DNA of 53,466 nt from an uncultured Pseudomonadales bacterium (GCA_937921865.1 CAKZWF010000069.1:1-53466), one strand, 5' to 3'. Numbered from the stretch's first letter, positions 8,248-18,725 are shown. The notes: generated by a model from the sequence alone, not told the origin. Program-made: numbers and translations.

Positions 8248-9339
8248 TCAAACGTTGAATCTGAACAGAATCACGTCACCGTCAGCGACAACATAGTCCT
8301 TGCCTTCTAAACGCCATTTGCCAGCGTCTTTTGCACCCTGTTCGCCTTTACCGGCGATGTAATCATCGAACGCAATCACTTCTGCGCGAATGAAGCCTTT
8401 CTCGAAGTCAGTGTGAATCGCGGCCGCTGAGCGTGGAGCTTTGGTGCCCACGGGAATGGTCCAGGCGCGCGCTTCTTTGGGTCCGGCAGTGAAGTAATGA
8501 TGCAGACCCAGCAGCTTGTAGCCAGCCCTGATCACGCGGTTCAAGCCGGGTTCTTCGATGCCAAGAGCTTCCAGGAACTCGCCTTTCTCGGAATCGTCGA
8601 GTTCGGAGATTTCCGCTTCGATCTTATTGCAGATTGGCACTACTTCGGCACCTTCTGCGGCAGCTATCTCGCTGACAGCATCCAGCAGCGGATTGTCTGC
8701 GAAGCCGTCCTCCGCCACGTTGGCAATGTAGAGCACAGGCTTCGCGGTGATCAGATGCAGTTCCCGCAACAGCACCAGGTCGTCGTCGCTCAAGCCCAGT
8801 GAGCGAACAGGTCGGGCTTCATTCAGGCCCGCGCGAACCACATCCAGCACCTCCAGCATTTGCCGGGCATCTTTGTCACCAGCGTTGGCGACCCGCCGGA
8901 ACCGGTCATAGGCACGTTCAACCGTGTCCAGATCTGCCAGAGCCAGTTCTGTGTTGATAACTTCAACATCGTCCACCGGTGAGATGCTGCCGGAAACGTG
9001 CACCACGTTTGCGTCTTCAAAACATCGCACCACGTGGGCGATCGCATCAGTTTCGCGAATATGGGCCAGGAACTGATTACCAAGACCTTCACCTTTTGAT
9101 GCGCCTGCCACCAGCCCGGCAATGTCGACAAACTCCATCGTGCTCGGCACCACCTTCGCAGACTGCGCTATCGCAGCCACCTGCTCCAGCCGCGCATCAG
9201 GCACCGGCACAATACCGGTATTGGGATCGATGGTGCAGAACGGAAAGTTCTCCGCATCGATTCCTGCTTTAGTCAGCGCATTGAACAGCGTTGACTTGCC
9301 GACGTTGGGCATCCCGACGATGCCACACTTGAATCCCAT
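8248..9339 (-). CDS. ychF: Redox-regulated ATPase / Obg-like YchF
   Basis: YchF is a ribosome-associated Obg-family P-loop protein that prefers ATP. The 363 residues begin with the Walker A NVGKST at about 12-17, followed by a coiled-coil insertion and a C-terminal TGS domain (about 278-360, ending [11 protein letters not shown]). NKIEAE replaces the GTP-specific NKxD, as expected for an ATP-preferring member. The ATG follows the pth stop directly, with GAGGAG inside the last pth codons serving as its ribosome binding site. The pth-ychF pairing is standard in gammaproteobacteria. Confidence 0.97.
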   Translation of the reverse strand: MGFKCGIVGMPNVGKSTLFNALTKAGIDAENFPFCTIDPNTGIVPVPDARLEQVAAIAQSAKVVPSTMEFVDIAGLVAGASKGEGLGNQFLAHIRETDAIAHVVRCFEDANVVHVSGSISPVDDVEVINTELALADLDTVERAYDRFRRVANAGDKDARQMLEVLDVVRAGLNEARPVRSLGLSDDDLVLLRELHLITAKPVLYIANVAEDGFADNPLLDAVSEIAAAEGAEVVPICNKIEAEISELDDSEKGEFLEALGIEEPGLNRVIRAGYKLLGLHHYFTAGPKEARAWTIPVGTKAPRSAAAIHTDFEKGFIRAEVIAFDDYIAGKGEQGAKDAGKWRLEGKDYVVADGDVILFRFNV

Positions 9340-9957
9340 CTAGTTGTTCTCCTCATCCGGTGCAGACGAAGGCTGCCCGGGTGCGTGTATCAGATTCATT
9401 GCCTGCTGCATCTGGCCGCGGAGCAGCACCCCAAGAGTGCTTTCCGATAATTCACAGGCATCTTCGACAAGGGTGCGTTCAGCCGCGGGCATCCGTACTG
9501 AAGTCAGATAGGCGGTCACTGCATTTTTGTCACCTGGATGACCCACGCCAATCCGCAACCGATGAAACTCCCGAGCGTTACCAAGACTGGCGATTACGCT
9601 GAGAATCCCGTTGTGACCATTGGCTCCACCACCCTGCTTGAGTTTCACAACACCAGGTTCGAAGGCCATCTCGTCATAAGCCACCAGGATTTCTTCAGGG
9701 GCTATCTGATAAAAACGTGCAACCGCGCCGACCGACTCACCGGAAAGATTCATGAATGTTGTGGGGTTGAGCAGCCGCACGTCCACACCGGCGATCTGGC
9801 CTCGGCCCAGATCTCCCTTGTAACGACTCTCGTTTTTCAACGGAATCTGATAACGCGCCGCCAGCCGGCGTACAAAAGCCGCGCCGACATTGTGCCGGGT
9901 GTCTTGGTAGCGTGGACCTGGATTACCCAGGCCCACGACCAGTCGAATCGAAGACAT
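9340..9957 (-). CDS. pth: Peptidyl-tRNA hydrolase
   Basis: Pth releases peptides from prematurely dropped peptidyl-tRNAs so that the tRNA can be reused. The predicted 205 residues start MSSIRLVVGLGNPGP and include catalytic His in DTRHNVG (about residue 21), Asn in NPTTFMN and Asp in VAYDE, all canonical. The ATG at 9957 is chosen because the fold begins there; a longer in-frame version (to 10056) would add a basic non-homologous extension overlapping rplY. The gene lies one base after rplY and its stop touches the start of ychF. Confidence 0.97.
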   Translation of the reverse strand: MSSIRLVVGLGNPGPRYQDTRHNVGAAFVRRLAARYQIPLKNESRYKGDLGRGQIAGVDVRLLNPTTFMNLSGESVGAVARFYQIAPEEILVAYDEMAFEPGVVKLKQGGGANGHNGILSVIASLGNAREFHRLRIGVGHPGDKNAVTAYLTSVRMPAAERTLVEDACELSESTLGVLLRGQMQQAMNLIHAPGQPSSAPDEENN

Positions 9958-9958
9958 C

Positions 9959-10621
9959 TCAGTCTTCGCTGGGAGCTTCTCCGGATTCGGCCTCTTCGGC
10001 ACCGCCCGCTTCAGCTGCCAGTTCTTCCTCTTCGTCGGAACCGCCACGAGGCGCAAGAACCGTCACGACAGCGCGATCATCACCGTGGTCGAGCGCGACT
10101 ACGCTGACACCTGCCGGCATCGCCAGATCGGAGAGATGGATCATTTCGCCGAGGCGGAGTTCCGCCATATAGACTTCAACGTACTCAGGCAGATCTTTGG
10201 GCAGACAGGTGATTTCCACTTCGTTGAGCAGGTGTGAAATCGAGCCGCCATCGGTGCGTACACCGACACACTTCTCTTCGTTGATAAAGTGCAGCGGCAC
10301 ACTGACCTGCAGCGCGCGGTCGGCACGGATCCGCAGCAGATCGATGTGCATGACCTTGTCGTTCGCAGGGTTTCGCTGTAAGTCCCGAAGAATGACCTGT
10401 TCAGACTTGCCGTCGACAGACAGGTCGAGGATCTGCGAATAGAATGTTTCGTTCGTCATCGCCTTGGTCAGCTCTCTGGTTTCCAGCGTCAGCTTGATCG
10501 GGTCTGCTGCGCCTCCGTAGAGGATGCCCGGGACTCGATCGCCCTGTCGACGCAGGCGGCGGCTCGCACCTTTCCCTACGTCTTCACGCACTTGCGCGTG
10601 TAGTTCCAGTTTTGTTGACAT
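9959..10621 (-). CDS. rplY: 50S ribosomal protein L25/general stress protein Ctc (TL5 form)
   Basis: This 5S rRNA-binding protein of the large subunit has 220 residues, much longer than the 94-residue E. coli L25. It has the two-domain CTC/TL5 layout: an N-terminal L25 beta-barrel (about 1-95), a second TL5_C domain (about 100-185), and an acidic Glu/Ala-rich tail. ACAGGAGACATC precedes the ATG. It sits between prs and pth as in Pseudomonas. The 115-base leader contains small hairpins (see findings). Confidence 0.97.
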   Translation of the reverse strand: MSTKLELHAQVREDVGKGASRRLRRQGDRVPGILYGGAADPIKLTLETRELTKAMTNETFYSQILDLSVDGKSEQVILRDLQRNPANDKVMHIDLLRIRADRALQVSVPLHFINEEKCVGVRTDGGSISHLLNEVEITCLPKDLPEYVEVYMAELRLGEMIHLSDLAMPAGVSVVALDHGDDRAVVTVLAPRGGSDEEEELAAEAGGAEEAESGEAPSED

Positions 10622-10736
10622 GATGTCTCCTGTTGGGCTTAACGCCCTTAGTTAAGAGGGGATTGTGGGAGCTTCGCGACCAAATGCTCCATCACTCACC
10701 CGATTAAACACGGTGTTTCGTTTTCGGCGTTTTCCT

Positions 10737-11681
10737 TTAACGAAACATCGCGCTGATAGACTCTTCATTGCTGACTCGACGAATGGACTCGGCCAGCAGT
10801 CGATCCAACGACAGCTGCGTGAATTTGCCGGACGCCACAGCTTCAGCGCTCAGCGGAATCGTATCTGTCACCACCATTTCATCCAGCTCGGATGCGACAA
10901 TTCTGCTGATCGCGTTGCCAGACAGCACAGGGTGGGTGATATAAGCCACCACATTGATGGCGCCTTCTTCTTTCAGCGCCTGCGCCGCTGTGCACAAGGT
11001 TCCGGCAGTATCGACAATATCGTCGACAAGCACACAGGTTTTGCCCGCAACGTCACCAATCACGTTCATCACCTTGGTCTCGTTGGCCTGCGGCCGCCGC
11101 TTATCAATGATCGCAAGATCGAGGTCGTCTGCCTGTTTGGCGATCGCCCGGGCCCGCACTACACCACCCACATCCGGCGATACGATAATCGGGTTTTCAT
11201 AACCGACAGAAATCATGTGGTCCACCAGCACCGGTGAGGCATAAACATTGTCCACCGGCATATTGAAAAACCCCTGAATCTGATCGGCATGCAGATCGAC
11301 AGTGAGCATGCGATCAATCCCCACAGAACCGAGCATGTCTGCGACCACTTTGGCACTTATCGCCACCCGGGCTGACCTTGGCCGGCGATCCTGTCGAGCA
11401 TAGCCAAAGTAAGGAATCACCGCGGTTACCCTGGTAGCCGACGCACGATGTATCGCATCAGCCATGATCATCAGTTCCATAAGGTTGTCGTTGGTTGGCG
11501 CGCAGGTGGACTGGGCGATGAAAACGTCCTGACCACGCACGTTCTCGTGGATTTCCACGTTTACTTCGCCATCGCTGAAACGGCTGACTTTGGCTTTGCC
11601 CAGCTCGATCTGCAGTTCGTCCACAACCCGTTCAGAGAGCGCGGGATTCGAACTGCCGGAAAACAGCATCAGCTTCGACAA
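10737..11681 (-). CDS. prs: Ribose-phosphate pyrophosphokinase
   Basis: Makes PRPP from ribose 5-phosphate and ATP, feeding purine, pyrimidine, NAD, His and Trp synthesis. The 314 residues match the usual length. Visible elements are FSDGE, the catalytic-loop [11 protein letters not shown] and the PRPP-binding [10 protein letters not shown] near residues 218-227. It lies 124 bases after tRNA-Gln on the same strand and is probably transcribed by read-through from the tRNA promoter. Confidence 0.98.
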   Translation of the reverse strand: MSKLMLFSGSSNPALSERVVDELQIELGKAKVSRFSDGEVNVEIHENVRGQDVFIAQSTCAPTNDNLMELMIMADAIHRASATRVTAVIPYFGYARQDRRPRSARVAISAKVVADMLGSVGIDRMLTVDLHADQIQGFFNMPVDNVYASPVLVDHMISVGYENPIIVSPDVGGVVRARAIAKQADDLDLAIIDKRRPQANETKVMNVIGDVAGKTCVLVDDIVDTAGTLCTAAQALKEEGAINVVAYITHPVLSGNAISRIVASELDEMVVTDTIPLSAEAVASGKFTQLSLDRLLAESIRRVSNEESISAMFR

Positions 11682-11805
11682 CTCGGTTTCCTTGGTGTGT
11701 TCTGACTTCAGATTATGCCGCCTGTCTTAAGGGATCGAGCAACAAGCCCCTCTCAGATGGGTGTATCGTTGATTCCAAAGAGGAATGTGCCAACCGGGTC
11801 AAATA

Positions 11806-11880
11806 TGGCTGGGGTGGCAGGATTCGAACCTGCGCATGCTGGGATCAAAACCCAGTGCCTTACCGCTTGGCGACACCCCA
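11806..11880 (-). tRNA. tRNA-Gln (anticodon UUG)
   Basis: Read on the minus strand, this 75-base gene folds as a complete cloverleaf. Acceptor TGGGGTG pairs with CACCCCA. The anticodon stem CTGGG/CCCAG encloses loop TTTTGAT with anticodon TTG. The T-arm is GCAGGTTCGAATCCTGC. The discriminator is G, and CCA is encoded. It lies between lolB and prs, the same site as in Pseudomonas. Confidence 0.97.
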
Positions 11881-11920
11881 GGAGTCGTGTTTTTACGGGC
11901 GCCCCCGCAAAAGGGCGCGT

Positions 11921-11949
11921 ATTGTGCTTTTCGGCTCAGCTTCTGTCAA
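11921..11949 (-). promoter_or_regulatory. Sigma-70 promoter of tRNA-Gln (and prs)
   Basis: On the minus strand a perfect TTGACA (-35, 11944-11949) is followed after exactly 17 bases by CACAAT (-10, 11921-11926). The next bases are GC-rich (ACGCGCCC), like the discriminator of stringently controlled stable-RNA promoters. Transcription should start near 11914, about 34 bases before the mature tRNA, with a GC-rich hairpin (GCGCCC/GGGCGC) in the 5' leader. Confidence 0.8.
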
Positions 11950-12030
11950 ACCGCATTCCAGGCGGCTTTCCGGCGAGGGCGGCATGCGAACCAGGACCGA
12001 AATCGACAAGCCAAACCTGGCCTGCCGGAT

Positions 12031-12618
12031 TCAGGTGCTGGCCTCGGCGATCTGCCACTCAGCAATGATGAGGCGGATCCTGGTTCCAGCGCGACGGACG
12101 TCGACTTTTCGGGGCAGCCAGCGGGGGCCGGAAACCTGTTCCACCAGGCGATACTGGGCAAATTCTATCGCCCAGCCAGCCTGTTCGAAAGACTGCAGCC
12201 GGCCATCTTCCCCATAAACCTGGCCGGCTACGGGCAGGTCGGGGTCAGGTACGCCCAGCACCCAGTCTGTCAGCACGTCCAGAGGCATGCTCCAACCCAG
12301 GGCCGCCAGCATCACCTGCTCACTGGGACCCTGCCGCACCACAGCGCCTTCTCCATCGAGCAGCGACAGAGTCCGCGCATCCCCGATCAGATGAATACGG
12401 CCCTGGCCAAGCGGACCCCAGACGTCAATGCCAAACGCGTCCCCCTGCTGATGCCAGAGAAAATTACCGGAATGTCGCTCGCCAGCCTCCTCAACTGCCA
12501 ACTTACCTTTCAGCTGGAAACCGCCGGGTGAAACAGGTCGTTTTTCGACCGACACGCAACCTGCCAGGACGAGGCAAAAAAACGTGTTTAAAAATAGCAG
12601 CTTATAGACATTCACCAT
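12031..12618 (-). CDS. lolB: Outer-membrane lipoprotein receptor LolB
   Basis: LolB takes lipoproteins from periplasmic LolA and inserts them into the outer membrane. The predicted 195 residues start MVNVYKLLFL with a lipobox LAGC at about residues 17-20, followed by a beta-rich domain with FQLKGKLAV, NFLWHQQGD and a LolB-like GWSMPLDVLTDWVLG helix region. The ATG at 12618 places the signal peptide at the N-terminus; a longer frame to 12684 would put charged residues before it. It is divergent from hemA (50-base gap). The ispE gene that normally follows is missing. Confidence 0.92.
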   Translation of the reverse strand: MVNVYKLLFLNTFFCLVLAGCVSVEKRPVSPGGFQLKGKLAVEEAGERHSGNFLWHQQGDAFGIDVWGPLGQGRIHLIGDARTLSLLDGEGAVVRQGPSEQVMLAALGWSMPLDVLTDWVLGVPDPDLPVAGQVYGEDGRLQSFEQAGWAIEFAQYRLVEQVSGPRWLPRKVDVRRAGTRIRLIIAEWQIAEAST

Positions 12619-12668
12619 GGACTGACTCTGATAATATAGCGGGTCCGTGGAACCGCACCGATCTGTTG

Positions 12669-13922
12669 ATGGCCATACTGGCATACGGCATAAACTACCG
12701 CACCGCTCCTGTGGCAGTCAGAGAGCGAGTCGCTTTCCCCGAAGATGCGCTGCAAAGCGCGCTTCAGGAAGCCACGCGCCTGATTCCCAGCGTTTCCGAA
12801 GCGGCCATCATCTCCACCTGCAATCGAACCGAACTGTACCTGTCACTCGATCCGCGCAACGAAGACGCCGTTCGGCACTGGCTGGCGAGCACGCGTCAGA
12901 TAGGCATGAGCGAACTGGCGAGTATGGCCTATGGCCACTGGGACCAGGAAGCCGCCCGTCATCTGATCCGGGTCGCCTCGGGTCTGGATTCTCAGGTGCT
13001 GGGTGAACCTCAGATCATGGGTCAGGTGAAGTCAGCCTACGAGCAGGCACGCAGCGCCGGCACCCTCGGACCTGAACTCAGCCTGCTGTCCCAGATTACC
13101 CTGTCCACGGCAAAACGTGTTCGCACCGACACCGGAATTGGCCGCAACCCGGTGTCGGTCGCTTATGCAGCTGTGGTCATGGCGCAACAGATCTTCAGCG
13201 ACCTGAAAAACACCAAAGCACTGCTGATCGGCGCAGGCGATACCATTCAGAACGTCGCAGAGCACCTGCACGAAGTCGGGATCGCTGGCATGGCCATCGC
13301 CAATCGGACCCTGGCGAATGCAGAAACTCTCGCAGCAAAGTATGACGCTGTGCCGATGCAGCTGACTGAAGTTGCCGGCCAGCTGGTCAACTACGACATC
13401 GTTGTGTCGTCCACCGGCAGTTCCCTGCCCGTGGTCGGCAAAGGCGCGCTGGAGGCGGCCATCAAGCAGCGACGGCACAAACCGATTTTCATCGTCGACA
13501 TTGCTGTGCCACGCGACGTCGAGCCTGAAGCCGCCGAGCTACCGGACGTTTATCTGTTCACTATCGACGACCTCACCGAAATCATCGAAAACAACGTCAA
13601 ACAGAGACGCGCCGCGGCTGACGAAGCTGAAGTGCTGGTTGAAGACGGTGCTAACCACTACCTGCGTGAACGCCGCGCCCACCACAGCCAGGGTATTCTG
13701 AAACGGTTTCGCGATCGTGCCGGTGCCATTCAGCAACAGGAACTGGAACGCGCCTTGAGATCTTTAAAAAAAGGCGATGATCCGGAACTGGTGCTCGCTG
13801 CCATGAGTCGCAGCATCACCAACAAGCTGATCCACACCCCGACAACGGCAATTCGCAACGCGGCCGCAGATGGCAGGGCAGACCTGCTCGAATATCTGAA
13901 AACGCTCTACCAGTTGGACTGA
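12669..13922 (+). CDS. hemA: Glutamyl-tRNA reductase
   Basis: Reduces glutamyl-tRNA to glutamate 1-semialdehyde using NADPH, the first committed step of C5 haem synthesis. The predicted 417 residues start [15 protein letters not shown]. Catalytic Cys51 is in STCNRTE, an NADPH-binding LLIGAGDT segment lies near 186, and a C-terminal helical dimerisation domain closes the protein. ATG 12669 matches the family's N-terminus; a TTG precedes it directly. An extended -10-like TGATAATAT lies at 12629-12637. prfA begins 5 bases after the stop. Confidence 0.97.
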   Translation: MAILAYGINYRTAPVAVRERVAFPEDALQSALQEATRLIPSVSEAAIISTCNRTELYLSLDPRNEDAVRHWLASTRQIGMSELASMAYGHWDQEAARHLIRVASGLDSQVLGEPQIMGQVKSAYEQARSAGTLGPELSLLSQITLSTAKRVRTDTGIGRNPVSVAYAAVVMAQQIFSDLKNTKALLIGAGDTIQNVAEHLHEVGIAGMAIANRTLANAETLAAKYDAVPMQLTEVAGQLVNYDIVVSSTGSSLPVVGKGALEAAIKQRRHKPIFIVDIAVPRDVEPEAAELPDVYLFTIDDLTEIIENNVKQRRAAADEAEVLVEDGANHYLRERRAHHSQGILKRFRDRAGAIQQQELERALRSLKKGDDPELVLAAMSRSITNKLIHTPTTAIRNAAADGRADLLEYLKTLYQLD

Positions 13923-13927
13923 ACCCA

Positions 13928-15022
13928 ATGAGTCTTTCCCCGAGCATGATGGCCAAGCTGTCTGCCCTGACCGATCGTTTCGAAGAAGTAGGCGCACTGC
14001 TGTCAGACCCCGAGGTCATGGCGGACCGTGATCAGTTCACCGCGCTGTCTCGCGAATTCTCCGAACTCGACCCGGTGATCGCGTGCTTTCGACGCTACGA
14101 GGACCTCGGCACAGAACGCAGGGACAGCGAACTGCTCAGCAAAGATGAAGATGCTGACATTCGCGAAATGGCGACCGAGGACCTCACTCGAGTCAATGCA
14201 GCGCTGGAAAGTACTGAAAAAGACCTTAAAACCCTGCTGCTGCCAAAAGATCCGAACGACAGCTCTAACGTTTTCCTGGAAATACGTGCCGGCACAGGTG
14301 GTGACGAAGCGGCCATTTTTTCCGGTGATCTGTTTCGCATGTACAGCAAGTTCGCCGAACGGCGCGGCTGGCATATGGAGGTCCTTAATGCCCGCGCCGG
14401 CGATCATGGCGGCTACAAGGAAATCATCAGCCGAGTTACCGGCCAGGACGTCTATTCTCAGCTGAAATTTGAATCCGGAGCGCATCGGGTACAGCGGGTA
14501 CCTGAAACCGAATCTCAGGGCCGAATCCATACCAGCGCCTGCACGGTGGCGGTCATGCCGGAAGTGGCTGAAATTGATGCAATCGAAATCAGCAAAAACG
14601 ACATCCGTGAGGACACTTATCGCGCCTCTGGAGCAGGTGGCCAGCACGTCAACAAAACCGACTCAGCCATTCGCCTTACCCATCTGCCTTCCGGCATTGT
14701 GGTGGAGTGTCAGGACGAGCGTTCGCAACATAAAAATCGCGCCCGCGCTATGTCGCTGCTGCAGGCCAAACTGCTGGATGTCGCCCAGACAGCACAGCAG
14801 GCCGAACAGGCGGAAGCCCGTAAAAGCCTGGTTGGCAGCGGCGATCGTTCAGAGCGGATCCGCACCTACAACTTTCCCCAGGGCAGAGTCACCGATCATC
14901 GGATCGGGCTGACCCTCTACAAGCTCGACGAAGTCATGGAAGGCGCACTTGATCATGTGGTGTTGCCTCTTGTTCAGGAACATCAGGCCGACCAGCTCAA
15001 AACTCTGGGCGAATCGGCGTGA
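13928..15022 (+). CDS. prfA: Peptide chain release factor 1
   Basis: Ends translation at UAA and UAG. The 364 residues carry the stop-codon recognition tripeptide PET (in [11 protein letters not shown]) and the catalytic GGQ at 237-239 in [12 protein letters not shown]. The length is normal for RF1. The GTGA overlap with prmC couples it to the enzyme that methylates the GGQ glutamine. Confidence 0.98.
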   Translation: MSLSPSMMAKLSALTDRFEEVGALLSDPEVMADRDQFTALSREFSELDPVIACFRRYEDLGTERRDSELLSKDEDADIREMATEDLTRVNAALESTEKDLKTLLLPKDPNDSSNVFLEIRAGTGGDEAAIFSGDLFRMYSKFAERRGWHMEVLNARAGDHGGYKEIISRVTGQDVYSQLKFESGAHRVQRVPETESQGRIHTSACTVAVMPEVAEIDAIEISKNDIREDTYRASGAGGQHVNKTDSAIRLTHLPSGIVVECQDERSQHKNRARAMSLLQAKLLDVAQTAQQAEQAEARKSLVGSGDRSERIRTYNFPQGRVTDHRIGLTLYKLDEVMEGALDHVVLPLVQEHQADQLKTLGESA

Positions 15023-15819
15023 GCACAGTCGGCGCCTGGCGCAGTAGCCATGCCGATCTCGACCGCCTGGACCTGGATGTGCTGCTCGGCCACACGCTGA
15101 AGCTCGCTCGCAGCCAGCTCATCGCCTTTCCAGAAAGAACTCTTTCCTGTGCTGATCAGGAGAATCTGAACAACAGCGTGCAACGGCTACGACAGGGCGA
15201 ACCCATCGCTTACATCACCGGCCACAAAGAATTCTATTCGCTGGATTTCACAGTTTCACCGGCGGTACTGATCCCACGCAGCGATACTGAGTGTCTGGTA
15301 GAAGCAGCGCTGGCCAGACTCTCATCAGCCGACCGGGTGCTGGATCTGGGTACTGGCAGCGGCATCATCGGTATCTGCCTGGCCCGATACGGTAATGTCC
15401 GAGTCAGCGCCAGTGACGAAAGCGATGCAGCTGTGGATATCGCCAGAGAAAATGCCCGGCGCCTGGGCGTGGACATGGAATTTCTGCTCGGCAACTGGTT
15501 TGAGCCGGTAACCGGGCGATACTCGATGATAGTCAGCAACCCCCCATACATTGCCGCCAACGACGCTCATCTGCCAGCGCTGAACTACGAACCCAGCCAG
15601 GCCTTGATCAGCGGACCTTGCGGCCTGAACGACCTTGAGCACATCTGTCATAAAGCGTCCGGGTATCTGTTGCGCCATGGCTGGCTGCTGTTGGAACATG
15701 GTTCTGATCAGAGTGCCTCAGTGCGCGCTCTGCTGACCGACTCAGGATTTACTGAAATTTGCACCCTGCGCGATCTGAGCGGTCATGAACGGGTGACCGC
15801 TGGACAGTGGCCGGGCTGA
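15019..15819 (+). CDS. prmC: Release factor glutamine methyltransferase
   Basis: Transfers a methyl group from S-adenosylmethionine to the Gln of the GGQ motif in RF1 and RF2. The 266 residues contain an N-terminal helical domain, the SAM-binding [10 protein letters not shown] at about 110-119 and catalytic NPPY at 174-177. The start is GTG, overlapping the prfA stop. The hemA-prfA-prmC order is conserved in many gammaproteobacteria. Confidence 0.97.
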   Translation: MSTVGAWRSSHADLDRLDLDVLLGHTLKLARSQLIAFPERTLSCADQENLNNSVQRLRQGEPIAYITGHKEFYSLDFTVSPAVLIPRSDTECLVEAALARLSSADRVLDLGTGSGIIGICLARYGNVRVSASDESDAAVDIARENARRLGVDMEFLLGNWFEPVTGRYSMIVSNPPYIAANDAHLPALNYEPSQALISGPCGLNDLEHICHKASGYLLRHGWLLLEHGSDQSASVRALLTDSGFTEICTLRDLSGHERVTAGQWPG

Positions 15820-15843
15820 AATAAAAAAGAGGGCAGACAGGGC

Positions 15844-16587
15844 ATGAACGACCACCAGCTGCTGCGCTACAGCCGTCAGATAATGTTGCCGGAGGTGGAC
15901 ATTGCCGGTCAGCAGGCCCTGGTTGATGCCACCGTGGTCATCATCGGCCTCGGTGGATTAGGTGCACCGGCCGCACTCTATCTGGCCGCCGCCGGTATCG
16001 GCAGGCTGGTGCTGGTGGACCACGATGAAGTGGAACTCTCAAACCTGCAGCGCCAGATCATTCATCAGCAGAGCGACATCGGCAAACGCAAGGTCGACTC
16101 CGCCGCGGCCAGCGTGCACGAGCTGAATCCTGAAGTGGCGGTAGAAACTGTTCACGCCCGCCTCGATACCACTGGCTTCGAGTCTCTATTCAGCACGGCC
16201 AGTGCTGTTGTCGATGCAACAGACAATTTTAGCAGCCGATATCAGATCAATCAGGCCTGCTGGCAGGCGCAGGTACCGCTGGTGTCAGCCGCCGCGATTC
16301 GCTGGGAAGGACAGATATCGGTATTTGATCCGCGCACGAACGCTTCACCCTGTTATCAGTGCCTCTATCCGAGCGGTGATGATGCTGCTCTGAATTGCGC
16401 TGAAAACGGCGTGATCGCGCCTCTAGTCGGAATCATCGGTACCTGCCAGGCGCTGGAAACCATTAAGGTGCTGACCGGTGCCGGTGAATCTCTGGTCGGC
16501 TATCTGCTGTTCCTTGACGGCCTGCGAATGGAGTGGCGCAAACTCAAACTGCCAAAAGATCCCCAGTGCGCTACCTGTTCAGGCTGA
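15844..16587 (+). CDS. moeB: MoeB/ThiF-family adenylyltransferase
   Basis: An E1-like enzyme that adenylates the C-terminal Gly of a sulfur carrier (MoaD or ThiS). The 247 residues show the nucleotide loop [14 protein letters not shown] at about 36-49, the Arg-containing [16 protein letters not shown], and two zinc-binding CxxC pairs (CYQC and CATC), so the structural zinc site is complete. There is no rhodanese domain. It follows prmC by 24 bases and its last 17 bases overlap lipB tail to tail. MoeB is preferred over ThiF from the hemA-prfA-prmC-moeB context, with no thi genes nearby. Confidence 0.87.
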   Translation: MNDHQLLRYSRQIMLPEVDIAGQQALVDATVVIIGLGGLGAPAALYLAAAGIGRLVLVDHDEVELSNLQRQIIHQQSDIGKRKVDSAAASVHELNPEVAVETVHARLDTTGFESLFSTASAVVDATDNFSSRYQINQACWQAQVPLVSAAAIRWEGQISVFDPRTNASPCYQCLYPSGDDAALNCAENGVIAPLVGIIGTCQALETIKVLTGAGESLVGYLLFLDGLRMEWRKLKLPKDPQCATCSG

Positions 16588-17212
16588 GCCCATATACTCT
16601 AGCCAGTGATTCCAGAACGTCCTCGCTGACCCGTCCGAGATCTCGATTCTCAATCTGATCCGGACCTAACAGATCAGCAACCTGCACAACTTCCATCCCC
16701 TGAAGACCACACGGGTTGATCCGACTGAACGGCTCCAGATCCATGTTCACATTGAGACTCAGGCCGTGATACGAGCAACCGCGCCGCACCCGCAGGCCCA
16801 GTGACGCGATCTTTGCCCCGTCGACGTAGACGCCAGGCGCATCTGATCGCGGCGCAGCAGCTATCCCATAGTCCGCCAGAGTTTCAGTCACTGCCTGTTC
16901 AATTCCACTGACAAGTCCTCTCACGGTCAACTGCAGCCGTCTCAGATCGAACAGCAGGTAAGCGACCAGTTGACCAGGACCGTGATAGGTCACCTGACCA
17001 CCACGGTCTGACTGAACCACAGGAATATCGCCGGGCATGAGCAGATGCTCTGCTTTCCCCGCTTGTCCCTGGGTGAAAACCGGCTCGTGTTCGGTCAACC
17101 AGATTTCATCGGGAGTATCACCATCGCGCTGATCGGTGAAGTCCCGCATAGCCGCAAACACATCCTGATAGGTTGTGCGGCCGAGACCGACCACCCGGGT
17201 CAGCGTGCTCAC
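16571..17212 (-). CDS. lipB: Octanoyl-ACP:protein octanoyltransferase
   Basis: Transfers octanoyl from acyl carrier protein to lipoyl domains, the first step of endogenous lipoylation. The 213 residues contain [11 protein letters not shown] (about 70-80), KIASLG with the catalytic Lys, and NPCGL with the nucleophilic Cys (about residue 172). The start is GTG in a GTGA overlap with ybeD. lipA, usually the next gene, is not present; the gene instead meets moeB tail to tail. Confidence 0.96.
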   Translation of the reverse strand: MSTLTRVVGLGRTTYQDVFAAMRDFTDQRDGDTPDEIWLTEHEPVFTQGQAGKAEHLLMPGDIPVVQSDRGGQVTYHGPGQLVAYLLFDLRRLQLTVRGLVSGIEQAVTETLADYGIAAAPRSDAPGVYVDGAKIASLGLRVRRGCSYHGLSLNVNMDLEPFSRINPCGLQGMEVVQVADLLGPDQIENRDLGRVSEDVLESLARVYGLSLNR

Positions 17213-17475
17213 AGCACCATCTTCACCCGCGGATTAAGCCGCAGTTCGTTGTGCAGAGCCTGCAATTGCGGTTCGCCGGTAGCGCAGATCACCATTCGCA
17301 CGGAGCAATAGGCGCCCTGCCGGCTGTGCACCAGCTCCACTGTCTCTTCACTGAAATCCGGATCGTGGCGTTTGACCACCTCAACTACCTGATCACGAAG
17401 CTGTTCGTGGTGGTCGGCAATCACTCGAATCGGATAGTGCGGCTGGGGAAACTCCAGTTTCGGGGCATCAGTCAC
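17209..17475 (-). CDS. ybeD: DUF493 / YbeD-family protein
   Basis: An 88-residue ACT-like regulatory-fold protein found between dacA and lipB in many gammaproteobacteria. It starts at a GTG ([10 protein letters not shown]), includes [11 protein letters not shown], and ends [10 protein letters not shown], matching the family throughout. It overlaps dacA by 8 bases and lipB by 4. The biochemical role is not established; the conserved position suggests a link to lipoylation. Confidence 0.93.
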   Translation of the reverse strand: MTDAPKLEFPQPHYPIRVIADHHEQLRDQVVEVVKRHDPDFSEETVELVHSRQGAYCSVRMVICATGEPQLQALHNELRLNPRVKMVL

Positions 17476-18667
17476 TTGAAATGAAGCCGACGAAAAACAG
17501 GTACGCTGCGTCCCAGAGCCGGGAGAAGAAACCGGATTCTTCTACGGTATCAAGAGCCACCAGCGGCGCGCTGTAGACCAGTTCATCGTAGAGCATCAGG
17601 CGGAGCTCACCCAGCTCAGCGCCGGATTCGAATGGTGCTTCTATTACTTTCGGCAACACCATCTCAGCCTGCAGATCGTCATAGTGTCCACGCGGAATGG
17701 TGACCGCAACATTGTCGGCCACTCCCAGCTCCACGGTATCCTGAGCGCCGTACCACAGTTCAGCAGTTTTCAACGGCACAGCAGCTTCATAGAGCTGCTG
17801 CGTCTCAAAGTAGCGGAAGCCGTATGACAATAGCTTCTGACTTTCCCGCATCCGAGCCTCTTCGCTGTCGGTGCCCATCACCACAGAAATAAGCCGCATG
17901 TCGCCGCGCAGCGCTGACGCCACAAGACAGAATCCGGCTGCGCTGGTGTGGCCGGTTTTCACGCCGTCGACCGTCTTGTCACGCCACAGCAGGCGGTTAC
18001 GATTTGGCTGCTCGATATCATTGAAAGTAAAAGACTTCTCCGAATAGATCGCATAATGCTCCGGATGATCTTTGATCAGCGAGATGGTCAACTTCGCCAG
18101 ATCCCAGGCAGACGTCCAATGATCATCGTCCGGCAATCCGGTGGCGTTAACAAAATGGCTATCGGTCATGCCCAGCAGCGCTGCCTGCTGATTCATCATG
18201 TCCGCGAATGCAGTTTCACTGCCGGCTATATGCTCCGCGACTGCGATACTGGCGTCATTACCGGACTGGATAATGATGCCGTTGAGCAGATCGTGCAGCG
18301 GTACGGTAGTGCCTTCACGAATGAACATCCGCGAGCCGGGCGTTTTCCAGGCTTTCACACTGATCGGCACCTGATCGTCTATGCTGATCCGGCCGGCCTC
18401 CAGCTCTACCGTCGCGATGTATCCGGTCATGATTTTGGTCAGGCTCGCAGGCGGCAGCGTTTCGCGGGCGTTGTGCTCGACAAGCACCTCCCGCGTATCC
18501 GCATCAATGAGCAGATAAGAACTGGCGGCAACGCTGGGTGGCGGCGGAATAATAGGCGCCTGAGAGGATTCGGCGAACGCCTGGACCCCAGCAAGGCTGA
18601 GCAGTAACGGACCGAACAATCGGCTGGCGCTAATGGAAATGCGGTCAAACAAGAGTTGTTTTCTCAT
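17468..18667 (-). CDS. dacA: D-alanyl-D-alanine carboxypeptidase (PBP5/6 class)
   Basis: A penicillin-binding protein that removes the terminal D-Ala from peptidoglycan pentapeptides. The predicted 399 residues start with a signal peptide ending near GVQAFA. Active-site motifs are complete: SxxK in ASLTK, SGN in QSGND and KTG in VKTGHT. The C-terminal domain ends in an amphipathic helix (SRLWDAAYLFFVGF) that anchors PBP5 to the membrane. ATG 18667 gives a clean signal peptide; ATG 18721, near the rlpA stop, would add 18 residues. Confidence 0.95.
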   Translation of the reverse strand: MRKQLLFDRISISASRLFGPLLLSLAGVQAFAESSQAPIIPPPPSVAASSYLLIDADTREVLVEHNARETLPPASLTKIMTGYIATVELEAGRISIDDQVPISVKAWKTPGSRMFIREGTTVPLHDLLNGIIIQSGNDASIAVAEHIAGSETAFADMMNQQAALLGMTDSHFVNATGLPDDDHWTSAWDLAKLTISLIKDHPEHYAIYSEKSFTFNDIEQPNRNRLLWRDKTVDGVKTGHTSAAGFCLVASALRGDMRLISVVMGTDSEEARMRESQKLLSYGFRYFETQQLYEAAVPLKTAELWYGAQDTVELGVADNVAVTIPRGHYDDLQAEMVLPKVIEAPFESGAELGELRLMLYDELVYSAPLVALDTVEESGFFSRLWDAAYLFFVGFISSD

Positions 18668-18725
18668 CCGGAAATTTAAGCCTGGGAGTTTACCACCCCG
18701 GTTCGGGCGCGCACGCCCCATGTCA

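Noticed and set aside
11881..12030. Remnant of ispE after lolB
   Set aside because: Reading the minus strand in the frames checked gave no IspE-like residues; the stretch is explained by the tRNA promoter and leader.
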